DNA from: CAWIMX01 sp963837345
Lineage (GTDB): Bacteria > Acidobacteriota > Vicinamibacteria > Vicinamibacterales > CAVVIG01
Assembly: GCA_963837345.1 (NCBI GenBank)
Contig: CAWIMX010000001.1
Coordinates: 3,658,001-3,722,000 of the forward strand
Direction of reading: 5' to 3'
Length of the DNA: 64,000 nt
Shown: one piece after another, positions 34,983 to 44,401 of the stretch
How positions within the stretch are numbered: position 1 is the first letter of the stretch
How the letters are laid out: every line of letters starts with the position of its first letter
The notes under the pieces: model-generated
What the model was told of the DNA's origin: nothing
Database searches by the model: none
Seen by the model: the letters and a program-made list of their open reading frames with translations, nothing else
Position numbers and translations under genes: made by a program

Positions 34983-36500
34983 ATGGCCATGATGGAGACC
35001 CGCACCCTCTCCTACACGAGCGCCCCCCCCGCGGGGGTCGAGGCCGATCTGCTCGTGGTCCCGTGGTTCGAGGGTGCGCCGGCTGACGACCTGGAGATCG
35101 ACCGTGCGACCGGCGGAGAGATCGCGCGCGCGCTCGGCTCAGGGGAATTCACCGGCAAGCCCTACGAGCTGTTCGTCGCCCCGGTGGTGGATCGTTCCTG
35201 GAAGCCGGGCCGGATCGCCCTCGTGGGCGCGGGCCCCGCATCGGACTATACGGCCTTCATCGCGCGGCGGATCGCCACGGCCGGCGCCCTGGCGGGGCGA
35301 CAACGACGCGTTGCACGTCTGGCGTTTCTCGTGCGCGCCGACCGGGCGTCGCAGGAAGCCGCCGGTCTGCTCGTGCAGGCCGCGGCCGAAGGCCTCACCC
35401 TGGGGGAGTTCGACGCCGGCAGCTACAAGACCAGCGATGTACTGCCGCCGCCGGCGGCGTGGACGGTTGTCGGGCCGCCAGACGGCCTGAGCGATCGGGC
35501 GGCCCGCGGCCGCCTGCTGGGCGAGTGCAGCAACCTGGCGCGGCAGCTCGCCAACGAGCCGGGCAACCGTCTCACGCCGACCGAATTCGCGCGGCGTGCG
35601 GCGATGATCGCGGAGGGCCCGAACCTGTCGGTCGAGGTGCTCGGTCCCGAGCAGATCGACCGGCTGGGCATGGGTCTGCTGCTCGGCGTGGCCCGGGGCA
35701 GCAGCGAGCCGCCGCGCGTCATCGTCATGCGCTACGAACCCTCGGGTGCGCCGGCCCGCCCCACGCTCGGCCTGGTGGGCAAGGGCGTGACGTTCGACAC
35801 CGGGGGGATCTCGATCAAGCCGGCCGAGGGCATGGATCGGATGAAGGATGATATGTCGGGCGGCGCGGCGGTTGTCTGCGCCATGCGCGCGATTGCCGCT
35901 CTCGCGCCGCGCGTGCGCGTGATTGGCATCGTGCCGACGACCGAGAACATGCCCGGGAGCCGGGCGATCAAGCCTGGCGACATCCTGACGAGTGCCAGCG
36001 GCAAGACGGTCGAAGTGCTCAATACCGACGCCGAAGGCCGCCTGATCCTGGGCGATGGGCTTTGGTACGCGAAAGAGCTCGGGGCGACGCATCTGGTCGA
36101 TGTGGCGACGCTCACCGGCGCGTGCGTGGTCGCCCTCGGCAAGATCACGTCCGGCCTCTTCGGCACCTCGCCGGCATGGATCGAGGTCATCCACCGGATT
36201 GCGGATGCCGCGGGAGACCGCGTGTGGCCGCTCCCGCTGTTCGACGAGTATCGAGAGCAGCTCAGGAGCGAGATCGCGGACATGACGAACACCGGCGGCC
36301 GCCCGGCAGGCGCGGTGACGGCGGCGATGTTCCTCAAGGAGTTCTCCGGCGGTCTTCCATGGGCGCATCTCGATATCGCCGGCACGGCATGGGCCGAGGA
36401 GGCGCGACCGTATCAACCCAAGGGCGCCAGCGGCGTGGCGGTCAGGACCCTCGCCGAGCTCGCCTGTGCCGCGGAGACCTGGGCGGGCATCGGCCTGTAG
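34983..36500 (+). CDS. pepA: leucyl aminopeptidase (M17)
   Basis: Cytosolic two-metal aminopeptidase. The 505-residue protein has the N-terminal M17 domain (residues about 10-160). The catalytic domain carries GKGVTFDTGGISIKPAEGMD (metal-binding Lys/Asp), MSGGAAVV and the signature NTDAEGRLILGD. Length matches the family. The ATG at 34983 is preferred over upstream in-frame starts, which would lie within the divergent gene. In some bacteria PepA also binds DNA at cer/carAB sites; that cannot be judged here. Confidence 0.95.
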   Translation: MAMMETRTLSYTSAPPAGVEADLLVVPWFEGAPADDLEIDRATGGEIARALGSGEFTGKPYELFVAPVVDRSWKPGRIALVGAGPASDYTAFIARRIATAGALAGRQRRVARLAFLVRADRASQEAAGLLVQAAAEGLTLGEFDAGSYKTSDVLPPPAAWTVVGPPDGLSDRAARGRLLGECSNLARQLANEPGNRLTPTEFARRAAMIAEGPNLSVEVLGPEQIDRLGMGLLLGVARGSSEPPRVIVMRYEPSGAPARPTLGLVGKGVTFDTGGISIKPAEGMDRMKDDMSGGAAVVCAMRAIAALAPRVRVIGIVPTTENMPGSRAIKPGDILTSASGKTVEVLNTDAEGRLILGDGLWYAKELGATHLVDVATLTGACVVALGKITSGLFGTSPAWIEVIHRIADAAGDRVWPLPLFDEYREQLRSEIADMTNTGGRPAGAVTAAMFLKEFSGGLPWAHLDIAGTAWAEEARPYQPKGASGVAVRTLAELACAAETWAGIGL

Positions 36501-36501
36501 C

Positions 36502-36744
36502 GTGCTGTTTCAGCCGCCCGACTCGAGCCCGCCGGTGATCGTCAAGCTGATCAAGCCGGAGGAGCACAGCGAATTCCAGCAGCTGGCGGACGTCCTGTTC
36601 GGCGCGCTCGGCCTGACCGGAGTGCTCGTGCTCGGCGCGCTGCTGCTCGGCGTGCTGGGGGCGGCCGTCATCTTCTGGATCCGATCGCGACGCGACGATC
36701 AGGGGTCCGACGATCCCCCGCACATCCATCGCGGCACCGCCTGA
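36502..36744 (+). CDS. small single-pass membrane protein
   Basis: 80-residue protein starting with GTG one base after the pepA stop. The N-terminal 35 residues are polar (IVKLIKPEEHSEFQQLADV). One strongly hydrophobic helix follows (about residues 36-60, LTGVLVLGALLLGVLGAAVIF), then a basic tail (IRSRRDDQ). Probably translated with pepA. Function unknown; no family recognised. Confidence 0.6.
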   Translation: MLFQPPDSSPPVIVKLIKPEEHSEFQQLADVLFGALGLTGVLVLGALLLGVLGAAVIFWIRSRRDDQGSDDPPHIHRGTA

Positions 36745-36745
36745 C

Positions 36746-38391
36746 TCACTGCTGCGCCACGGCGCGCGGGGCCCCGAGCGACATCTGATACTTGAGGATG
36801 GCGTTGTACAGCGCTTCGGCGATGCGCTGCCGGTACGCGGAGGTCTTGAGGAGGCGGGCCTCGGGCGTGTTGGTCACGAACGAGATTTCCGCGAGCACGC
36901 TCGGCATCGCGGCGCCGATCAATACCACGAAGGGCGCCTGCTTCACGCCCAGATCCTTCACCGACTTGTTCGCGCCCCGCACCCGCTCGACCAGGGACCG
37001 CTGGATTTCCGACGCGAAGTCGCGCGACTCGTCGAGCTTGTTGTTGAGCGCGATCGACTTCACGAAATCGGGCAGCTCGCCCATCGCCTGTCCCGACGCG
37101 GCGTTCTCGCGGGCGGCGACCGCCTTTGCGCCGAGCGTGGTGGCAAAGTTCAGGAAGTAGGTTTCGATGCCGCTGGCGCGCGCGTTCGTGCTGGCGTTGG
37201 CGTGGATCGACAGGAAGAGATCGGCGCCTTCGCGGTTCGCGATCGCCGTGCGCTCCTGCAGCGGCACGAACTCGTCGGTGCGCCGCGTGAGGATTACGTC
37301 GAGATCCGGCGTCTTCTTGAGGAGCGTTTCGAGACGCAGCGCGACATCGAGGACGACCTCGGCTTCGCTGACGTCCCTGCCCTGCGCGCCGGGGTCGTGG
37401 CCGCCGTGCCCCGGATCGATCACGATGCGCGAGACGCCGAGCCCGAGCTGGCGCGCGATCGAGAAGCCGCCGCGACCGTTGGCGGCCGGCGGGATCGGGG
37501 CGGGCCGTTCGGGCGGGGCCGGGGGCTCCACGGCGGCCGCGACCGGCACGTCAGGCCGGGGCGTGACGGCCGTGACGGCAGGCGCCACGGGCCGAGGCGG
37601 CGGGGCCTCGTCGGGCATGGCCGCCGCCAGGACGGTCGGCTGGCGGAAGACGTCGATGACCAGTGTGAACGGGTCGTAGAGGGGATAGACGCTGTAGTCG
37701 GCCACGCCCTGCGTGTCGAGCACGACGCGCGTCGTGTTGTTCGGATGGCGACCGAAGCGAATCTGGTGGACGACGTCCGCATCGCCGTCGAACCGCAGCG
37801 TGCGATCCTGCAGATCGCGGGCGGCACGCGTGGAGGCGAAGTCTACGAAGACCCGGTCCGGGTTCTCGAGCCACTCCTCGTGGAACGGCACTTCGGCGTC
37901 CAGCGCGATCGTGATGCGCACGCCGTCGGCGAGTCGAGTTCGCTCGACGCTCCTGATCTGGGCGAGGCGGTGTCGATCGCGATCGGCGCGCGCGAGCTGG
38001 GCCGCCGCGTCCTTTCGCAGCGAACTCGAGGGTACTCGCGTGTCAGCCAGGTCAGGAGCTTGACGCCGGCGTCGCGGTCGCGCGATTCGCCGAAGAGATC
38101 GAAAGCGTCGAACGACAGCACGCCGGCCTGCCAGAGCGCGTTGTCGCAGTACCCGCTGCGCGGGAATCGGCGCACGATCGTCTCGTAGGCGGACACCGTC
38201 CGGTGCACCGACGCCAGGACGTCGGCCTCGTCGTCGTCGGAGGCGAGGGCCGACCGCGCGACCCGCTCCTGGTCGAGGGCGGCGGCATACAGGGTTTCGG
38301 CGGAATCGTCGGCGCGCACCGGCGCCGACGCGGCGATCGCCAGCGCGACCGCCGCCACGAACTGCCGCAGGGGACGCCCGGAGATCCTCAT
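36746..38391 (-). CDS. N-acetylmuramoyl-L-alanine amidase (TPR + AMIN + Amidase_3), frameshifted
   Basis: Periplasmic zinc amidase that removes stem peptides from peptidoglycan, used in daughter-cell separation. Order: signal peptide (residues 1-27, ending APVRADD), a TPR-like region (YETIVRRFPRSGYCDNALWQ), an AMIN domain (RITIALDAEV to VIDVFRQP) and a Pro-rich linker. The Amidase_3 domain follows, with the metal motifs VIDPGHGGHDPGA, DLFLSIHANAS and LAEISFVTN. One base is missing near 38026-38032, splitting the N-terminal 120 residues from the rest; the intervening codons (SSSLRKDAAAQLARADRDR) are found in the downstream frame. Corrected length is about 548. It overlaps ftsK by ATGA. Confidence 0.82.
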
Positions 38392-40700
38392 CGCAGCTGC
38401 GCGTCCACTTCCTCGAAGTAGTGCTTGTCGACGAGCACCTCGCGCGCCTTGCCCCCCGCGGCGGGCGAGACCAGCCCTTCCATCTCCATCATGTCCACCA
38501 GGCGCGCCGCGCGGCTGAAGCCGATCCGGAGGCGCCGCTGCAAGTACCAGATCGACGCCTGGCCGCTCTGCACGATGATCCGGGCCGCCTCGTCGTAGAG
38601 ATCGTCCTTGTCCATCTCGACGCCCTCGGCTGCGCTCTTCTCATCGGCCGTGATCGACTCGTCGTAGGTCGGCTTGCCCTGCTTGCGCAGATAGCTCGCG
38701 AGGCGCGCGCTCTCCTGCTCCGAGATGTACGGCCCGTGCAGCCGGATCAGGCGGGACGAGGCGGGCGGCATCAAGAGCATGTCGCCCTTGCCCAGCAGCT
38801 GCTCCGATCCGTTGGAATCGAGAATCGTCCGCGAGTCGATCTTCGACGAGACGCGGAACGAAATGCGCGCCGGCAGGTTGGCCTTGATGAGCCCCGTGAT
38901 GACGTCGACCGACGGCCGCTGCGTGGCGAGGATCAGGTGAATGCCGACGGCGCGCGCCATCTGCGCGAGCCGGGCGATCGATTCTTCGACTTCGTTGCTC
39001 GCCACCATCATCAGGTCGGCGAGCTCGTCGATGACGACGACGATGAAGGGCAGAGGCCGGGGCGTGTCGCCCTCGCTGCTGGCCCCTTCGGCCACCGCGT
39101 GCTGAATGTTGCGGTTGTACTGTTCGATGTTCCGCACGCCCTCGGCCGCGAGCGTCTTGTAGCGCTCTTCCATCTCCCGGACCGCCCACCTCAGCGCATT
39201 GGCCGCCTGCTTGGGATCCACGACGACCGGCGTGAGCAGGTGCGGGATGTCTTCGTACATGCCAAGCTCGAGGCGCTTGGGATCGATCATGATCAACCGC
39301 ACGTCGTCGGGCGTGGCGCGATAGAGGATGCTCGTCAACATCCCGTTGATGCCGACCGACTTGCCCGCGCCCGTCGATCCCGCGATGAGCAGGTGGGGCA
39401 TCGTGCCGAGGTCGGCCACGTACGGCTCGCCGTGGATCGTCTTGCCCAGCGCAATCGACAGCTTCGAGCTGGAACGGCGGTACACCTCCGACTCGAGCAG
39501 TTCCCGCAGCGAGATCTGTTCGCGGACGTGATTGGGAATCTGGATTCCGACCGTGGACTTGCCGGGGATGCGATCGATCAGGACCGACTCGGCCTGCATC
39601 GCGAGACAGAGGTCCTCGGCGAGGCCGGTGATTTTCGAATACTTCACGCCGGCGTCCGGCTTGAACTCGTAGGTGGTGACGACCGGACCGGGATGAATCT
39701 GGACCACGGACCCTTCCACGGCGAACTCGTGGCATTTTTCCTCGAGCAGCCGGGCGCCGTCCATCAGCTCGCGCTCGTCGATCTTGCGCTCGGCGCGGCT
39801 GGCGTCGAGAAGCGCGAGCGGCGGCAGGGTGAACTCGCCCTTCCGCCGCTCCGCCGGGGCCTTGGCCGTCGGCTCCGGGTCGGGGAGGGGCAGTGGCGGA
39901 TCGGGCAGCTTGACCCGCGGCGCTCTCGTGGGCGCCAGCGCCTTGAGGGCCCCGAAGACCGGCGCCGTCGCGGGCGCCGCATCTGCCTCGCGGGTGCGGG
40001 GCGGCTTCGAGGCTGACGGCGGCGCGGCCAGCCTGGGCTCGGGCGGCGGGGTGCCCGCCTTCGTGTGTTTCGCGATGACGTCGCGGCGCTGCTTCTCGCG
40101 CCGGCGCTCCTCCCGCCACGTGCTGACGGCGTCGACGATGCGGATCGCGGCCGCCTTCAGACACGCGCTCGCCCCGGCGAACACGCGGCCGAAGGAGAGC
40201 TGCGTCGTAACGATGACGGCCAGAAAGATGCCGGTGACGATCACGATGAGCGAGCCCGTGCGATTCAGGTACTCGGAAAGCGCCGCCGCCAGCCAGTCGC
40301 CGAGGTAGCCGCCTCCGGGAAACGCCTTGCCGGCGACGTCGAGCGCGCCGAACACGAGGCTCAGGAACGCGCTCATGCAGCCGACAAACAGGGATGCGCC
40401 CGCGGCCTTCGTGGCCGGGGCGTCGAGGGCCTGGCACCAGAAGAAATGCCAGCCGACCGTCGCCAGCAGGACCGGGACGAGGTACGAGGTATAGCCGAAG
40501 AGCTGGAACGACAGCTCCGCGAGAAAGGCGCCGACGCGTCCCGCGAAGTTGACGGGCGCCGTCCGCGCGCCGGTGCTGAAGAACCACACCGGATCGCTCG
40601 GCGAGTAGCTCACCAGCGAGACGAGCCAGATGAGGGCCACGGCGAACAGCGCCACACCGAGGATCTCGCTGACCCGACGGGACACCTTGGATCGACTCAC
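38388..40700 (-). CDS. ftsK: DNA translocase FtsK/SpoIIIE
   Basis: Septal ATPase pumping chromosomal DNA at division. The 770-residue protein has four N-terminal membrane helices (residues about 15-180) and a Pro-rich linker (about 215-300). The motor has Walker A GSTGAGKSVGIN and Walker B IVVVIDELADLMM. The C-terminal gamma winged helix (ASIWYLQRRLRIGFSRAARL) reads polar DNA motifs. A complete gamma domain implies orienting-sequence recognition and probably XerCD/dif resolution. It precedes the amidase gene (ATGA overlap); both act at cell division. Confidence 0.95.
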   Translation of the reverse strand: MSRSKVSRRVSEILGVALFAVALIWLVSLVSYSPSDPVWFFSTGARTAPVNFAGRVGAFLAELSFQLFGYTSYLVPVLLATVGWHFFWCQALDAPATKAAGASLFVGCMSAFLSLVFGALDVAGKAFPGGGYLGDWLAAALSEYLNRTGSLIVIVTGIFLAVIVTTQLSFGRVFAGASACLKAAAIRIVDAVSTWREERRREKQRRDVIAKHTKAGTPPPEPRLAAPPSASKPPRTREADAAPATAPVFGALKALAPTRAPRVKLPDPPLPLPDPEPTAKAPAERRKGEFTLPPLALLDASRAERKIDERELMDGARLLEEKCHEFAVEGSVVQIHPGPVVTTYEFKPDAGVKYSKITGLAEDLCLAMQAESVLIDRIPGKSTVGIQIPNHVREQISLRELLESEVYRRSSSKLSIALGKTIHGEPYVADLGTMPHLLIAGSTGAGKSVGINGMLTSILYRATPDDVRLIMIDPKRLELGMYEDIPHLLTPVVVDPKQAANALRWAVREMEERYKTLAAEGVRNIEQYNRNIQHAVAEGASSEGDTPRPLPFIVVVIDELADLMMVASNEVEESIARLAQMARAVGIHLILATQRPSVDVITGLIKANLPARISFRVSSKIDSRTILDSNGSEQLLGKGDMLLMPPASSRLIRLHGPYISEQESARLASYLRKQGKPTYDESITADEKSAAEGVEMDKDDLYDEAARIIVQSGQASIWYLQRRLRIGFSRAARLVDMMEMEGLVSPAAGGKAREVLVDKHYFEEVDAQLR

Positions 40701-40703
40701 GAT

Positions 40704-42353
40704 TCAGATCTCCATCACGACGGGCAGAACGAACGGCCGTCGTCCCGAGCGCTTGCGAAGGAAGCGGCGAAGCTCCAGGCGGAGCTTCTCCTGGATGAGA
40801 CCCTGGTCGGTGCGCTCCTCGACACTGGCCTGTTCGATGACTTCGGTCAGCACGCGCGCCCCGTCGGCGAGCAGGGCCTCGCCGTCTTCCATGACGAACC
40901 CGCGCGTGATGATGTCGGGCACGCCCTCCACCAAGCCCGACTGCCGGTTGATCGCCACGACCGGCACGACCAGGCCGTCTTCGGCCAGGTGACGACGGTC
41001 GCGGAGCACTTCGTCGCCGATTTCACCCGTGCGCGTGCCGTCGATCAGCACGCGTCCGACCGGCGCCTTGCCCGCGAGCCGCCCTCCGGCGTCGTCGAAG
41101 TGCAGGATGTCGCCGTCCTCGACCACCAGCACGTCGGGCCGCGGGTCGCGCCCGGCGAACACCCGTTCCGCGACGCGGGCGTGGAGCGCCAGCTGGCGGT
41201 ACTCGCCGTGCACGGGCACCAGGTACCGCGGGCGCACCAGCGACAGCATGAGCTTCAGCTCTTCCTCGCTGCCGTGCCCCGACACGTGGACATGCTTGCT
41301 GCCCTCGTGGATCACGGTGGCGCCGCGGCGCGCCAGGTGATTCATGACGCGATTGATGGACTTTTCGTTGCCCGGAATCGCCCGCGCCGAAAACACAACC
41401 GTGTCGCTCGCGTGCACCTTCACGTGACGGTGATCGTCGATCGCGATCCGCGAGAGCGCGGAGTAGGGCTCGCCCTGCGACCCCGTGGTCACGCAGAGCA
41501 CGTCCTGGGCGGGGTAGCCGTCGACGTCGGCATCCCGGATCTGCACGCCGGCCGGGATCGTCAGGTAGCCGAGGCGCTGCGCGATCTCGGAGTTCTCGAC
41601 CATGCCCCGACCCACGAACGCCACCTTGCGATCGAATTGGGCGGCCAGGTCGACGAGGATCTGCATCCGGTAGATGCTCGATGAGAACGCCGCCACGATG
41701 AGACGGCCGCTCGCACTGGTGAAGATCTCCTCGAAGGCCTCCACGACCTCGAGCTCCGATCCCGTGAAGCCGCGGCGATCGATGTTCGTGCTGTCGGCGA
41801 ACAACGCCAGCACGCCGTCGCGACCGAGTTCGGCGAAGCGGTGCACGTCGAAGTGCTCGCCGTCGATCGGCGTCTGGTCCACCTTGAAGTCGCCGGTGTG
41901 GACCACGACGCCCACCGGGGTATGAATGGCCAGCGCCACGCAGTCGGGCATGCTGTGCGTGACGCGAATGAATTCGATCGTGAACGGTCCAACGGTCACG
42001 CGATCGCCCGGCCGCACGGGGTGGCGCGGATGGTCCTCGAGTCCGTGCTCGACGAGCTTCGGTTCCACCAGCGCGAGCGTCAGCGGCGTGCCGTAGATCG
42101 GTCCGTCGACCCGCGGCAGCAGGTGCGGCACACCACCGATGTGATCCTCGTGGCCGTGCGTCAGCACGAGCGCCGCCACGCGCCCCTTCTGCTGCAGGTA
42201 CGTCAGATCCGGGATGATCCGATCGACACCCAGAAGCTCGGTGTCAGGGAACATGACGCCCGCGTCGACGACGATCGTCGTCTCCTGCCACGTGAGCGCG
42301 AGCGTGTTCATGCCGAACTCGCCGAGCCCGCCGAGTGGGACCACTTCGAGCAT
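40704..42353 (-). CDS. rnj: ribonuclease J
   Basis: Metallo-beta-lactamase fold ribonuclease with endo- and 5'-exonuclease activity. The 549-residue protein has the metal motif LTHGHEDHIGG (HxHxDH, residues about 70-80) and the conserved HTGDFKVDQTPIDG. The beta-CASP part includes FSSSIYRMQ, GSQGEP, HVSGHGSEEELKLML and PVHGEYRQL. The C-terminal domain is about 110 residues. Length matches RNase J1/J2. Only 3 bp separate it from ftsK downstream; upstream is a 167-bp gap with a hairpin. Confidence 0.95.
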   Translation of the reverse strand: MLEVVPLGGLGEFGMNTLALTWQETTIVVDAGVMFPDTELLGVDRIIPDLTYLQQKGRVAALVLTHGHEDHIGGVPHLLPRVDGPIYGTPLTLALVEPKLVEHGLEDHPRHPVRPGDRVTVGPFTIEFIRVTHSMPDCVALAIHTPVGVVVHTGDFKVDQTPIDGEHFDVHRFAELGRDGVLALFADSTNIDRRGFTGSELEVVEAFEEIFTSASGRLIVAAFSSSIYRMQILVDLAAQFDRKVAFVGRGMVENSEIAQRLGYLTIPAGVQIRDADVDGYPAQDVLCVTTGSQGEPYSALSRIAIDDHRHVKVHASDTVVFSARAIPGNEKSINRVMNHLARRGATVIHEGSKHVHVSGHGSEEELKLMLSLVRPRYLVPVHGEYRQLALHARVAERVFAGRDPRPDVLVVEDGDILHFDDAGGRLAGKAPVGRVLIDGTRTGEIGDEVLRDRRHLAEDGLVVPVVAINRQSGLVEGVPDIITRGFVMEDGEALLADGARVLTEVIEQASVEERTDQGLIQEKLRLELRRFLRKRSGRRPFVLPVVMEI

Positions 42354-42478
42354 GCGGAATCAGAGAGACGCACCCTCACCGCGCGCGACGCCTGGCGGGC
42401 CGGCGCAGTCAGGGGAGCCGCGGTCTCGCGGCTCATCAGGCAACTGGGCGTGCCTGAACAAAACGGGGCGGGATGGGG

Positions 42479-42509
42479 CTGTCCGGCTAAAGCCGGGTAC
42501 TGCCGACAG
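42479..42509 (-). other. bipartite hairpin in the rsmA-rnj gap
   Basis: In the 167-bp gap 42354-42520 an inner stem CCGG/GGCC-type (42484-42487 with 42492-42495, loop of 4) sits in an outer stem CTGTC/GACAG (42479-42483 with 42505-42509), with a bulge on one side. No T-run follows on either strand, so it is not a normal intrinsic terminator. It would lie in the 5' leader of rnj if transcription comes from rsmA. I see no clear promoter in the gap. Confidence 0.35.
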
Positions 42510-42520
42510 TTAGCGGAAAA

Positions 42521-43372
42521 CTATAACACACCCCCTGCCGGCGGCGATAGGGATGGGCCGACCAGGGCCCGCCAGGCGTTCGACAGCCCTACCAGCTCTG
42601 GAATCGACAATGTTTCCGGCCGCCTCGACCGCTCGAGGGCCAGCCGCTCCACGAGCGCCCCGGCCTGGAGAGCCGAGGCACCCGCGCCCTTCAGGCCGTT
42701 GGCGAGCGTCTTCCGCCGCCTGGAAAAGAGCGCCTTGACCAGCGCCTCGAAGAGCGCCTCGTCGTCGGGCGCGGCAGCCGGGGCGTGAAATGTCAGGCGC
42801 ACCAGACTGGATCGCACGCTGGGAGCCGGGCGGAACGCTCCTGGCGGAAGGTCGAAGAGTCGCCGGATGTCGGCCCGGTAGCCGAGGAGCACAGGAAGCG
42901 CCCCGTACGCCCGCGAGCCGGGCGGGGCGACCAGGCGTTCGGCCACCTCGCGCTGCACCATGACGGTCACGTCGCCGATCCCGAGCCCGGCCATGTGATG
43001 GTCGCGCAGCCGGAACAGGATTGGCGCGGCCACGTTGTAGGGCAGATTCCCCACCACTCGGACCGGAGGCGCCAGCCCCGCGTTGTCGAACGCCGCCTGG
43101 AGATCCCGCGTCGACACGCTGAGGAAGTCGGCCTGGAGAACCGACAGGAATTCGAGGCGCTCTTCCCGCAACGCCGCGGCAAGGTCGCGGTCGATCTCGA
43201 TCGCGAGCGCGTGGCCTGCCAGCTTCGCCAGGGGCCGGGTGAGGGCGCCTCGTCCCGGGCCGATTTCGAGGAATGATTCTCCCTTCGCGGGCGCCAGCGC
43301 CTGAAGCACCTTCGCGACCCACGCCGGTTCGAGAAAATGCTGGCCGAACCGCTTTCGCGCTCGCGATCTCAA
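42521..43372 (-). CDS. rsmA: 16S rRNA (adenine-1518/1519-N6)-dimethyltransferase
   Basis: Dimethylates two adjacent adenines near the 3' end of 16S rRNA (KsgA). The 283-residue protein has RKRFGQHFLE at the start, the SAM loop LEIGPGRGALTRPLA and the catalytic NLPYNVAAPI (NLPY). The C-terminal part (PPGAFRPAPSVRSSLVRL) is the usual KsgA helical domain. The start is the TTG at 43372, overlapping the nth stop as TTGA; longer in-frame starts would lie inside nth. Confidence 0.94.
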   Translation of the reverse strand: MRSRARKRFGQHFLEPAWVAKVLQALAPAKGESFLEIGPGRGALTRPLAKLAGHALAIEIDRDLAAALREERLEFLSVLQADFLSVSTRDLQAAFDNAGLAPPVRVVGNLPYNVAAPILFRLRDHHMAGLGIGDVTVMVQREVAERLVAPPGSRAYGALPVLLGYRADIRRLFDLPPGAFRPAPSVRSSLVRLTFHAPAAAPDDEALFEALVKALFSRRRKTLANGLKGAGASALQAGALVERLALERSRRPETLSIPELVGLSNAWRALVGPSLSPPAGGVL

Positions 43373-44004
43373 CGCCCCGCGGCCCGTGCGAAGTCGCAGC
43401 GGTCGACGACCGCGCACTGATCGCAGAGCGGCTTCGGCCGGCAGACGCGGCGGCCGTGCAGGATGAGGGTGTCCGACGCCCGCGTCCACCGGCTGCGGGG
43501 CAATGCCGCACAGAGCTGCTGTTCGACGGTTTCCGGATCGTCGGATTCCGCAATGCCGATCCGGTTCGCCACGCGGAGGACGTGACGATCGACGGGCAGT
43601 CCGGGAACACCCATCGCGTGGCCCAGTACCACATTCGCCGTCTTGCGGCCGACGCCCGGCAGGCGGACGAGCGCCTCCATCTCGGAGGGGACCTGTCCGG
43701 CGTGCTCCTCGACGAGCGCCCGCGAGAGGCCGATGAGCGACTTCGCCTTGGCCCGGAAGAAACCGGTCGAGCGGATGAGCGGCTCGAGGCGGGCAGGCGT
43801 GGCGCGGGCGAGCGCTGCGGCGTCGGGAAAGCGTTTGAAGAGTCGCGGCGTGACCAGGTTGACGCGCACGTCGGTCGACTGCGCCGAGAGCACGGTGGCG
43901 ACGAGCAGTTCGAAGGCGTTGCGGTAGGCGAGCTCGGTGTCGGCCCCGGGATGTTGAGCCTCGAGCCGATCGAGGATGTGCCGCGTCTCGGTCCGTGTCT
44001 TCAC
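43369..44004 (-). CDS. nth: endonuclease III
   Basis: Base-excision repair glycosylase/AP lyase for oxidised pyrimidines. The 211-residue protein (GTG at 44004) has the helix-hairpin-helix LVRLPGVGRKTANVVLGHA with the catalytic Lys, the catalytic Asp in LPVDRHVLRVANR, and a C-terminal 4Fe-4S loop. The cysteine spacing is C-x5-C-x2-C-x5-C, one residue shorter in the first gap than the standard C-x6-C; all four ligands are kept. It precedes rsmA with a 4-bp overlap and follows the DUF3467 gene by 16 bp. Confidence 0.93.
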   Translation of the reverse strand: MKTRTETRHILDRLEAQHPGADTELAYRNAFELLVATVLSAQSTDVRVNLVTPRLFKRFPDAAALARATPARLEPLIRSTGFFRAKAKSLIGLSRALVEEHAGQVPSEMEALVRLPGVGRKTANVVLGHAMGVPGLPVDRHVLRVANRIGIAESDDPETVEQQLCAALPRSRWTRASDTLILHGRRVCRPKPLCDQCAVVDRCDFARAAGR

Positions 44005-44020
44005 CGCTCGTGCCGGCCGG

Positions 44021-44344
44021 TCAGTGAACGGGACCGGCGCCCTTGTTCCATCCCACGTTGCTGTACGACTCGGAATAGACGCGCCAATGCTCCTGCAGCG
44101 CCGCGATGAGGTTGGGAACGAACTGCACCGGCACAACGATTTTCGCGCGGACCGGCGCCCGCACGACATGGTCAGTTTCCGCCGCCTTGATTTCCTTGTC
44201 GGAGAGCGGCATCACCTCGCAGAACGTCAGGGTGAAGTCGAACGGCGTATGCGCGATCGAGCAGAAGTTGGCGTAGGTGCGCGGCGCCGTCGTAGTTTCG
44301 TCAGGGACGATGGTGAAGTTGATCTGTCTGGGCTGTTCGGCCAT
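44021..44344 (-). CDS. DUF3467 family protein
   Basis: 107-residue soluble protein, start QPRQINFTIVPDETTTAPRT. It fits DUF3467, small proteins of about 100 residues with a conserved YANxxxxxHTPxDFxLxF strand pattern (YANFCSIAHTPFDFTLTF) and a C-terminal amphipathic helix (PNLIAALQEHWRVY). Function of the family is unknown. It lies between lexA and nth on the same strand. Confidence 0.75.
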   Translation of the reverse strand: MAEQPRQINFTIVPDETTTAPRTYANFCSIAHTPFDFTLTFCEVMPLSDKEIKAAETDHVVRAPVRAKIVVPVQFVPNLIAALQEHWRVYSESYSNVGWNKGAGPVH

Positions 44345-44401
44345 TCAGGCAGTCTACGCCATACCGACGACGACTCGGAAGTCGGAACGCTGCTCGATAC
44401 C

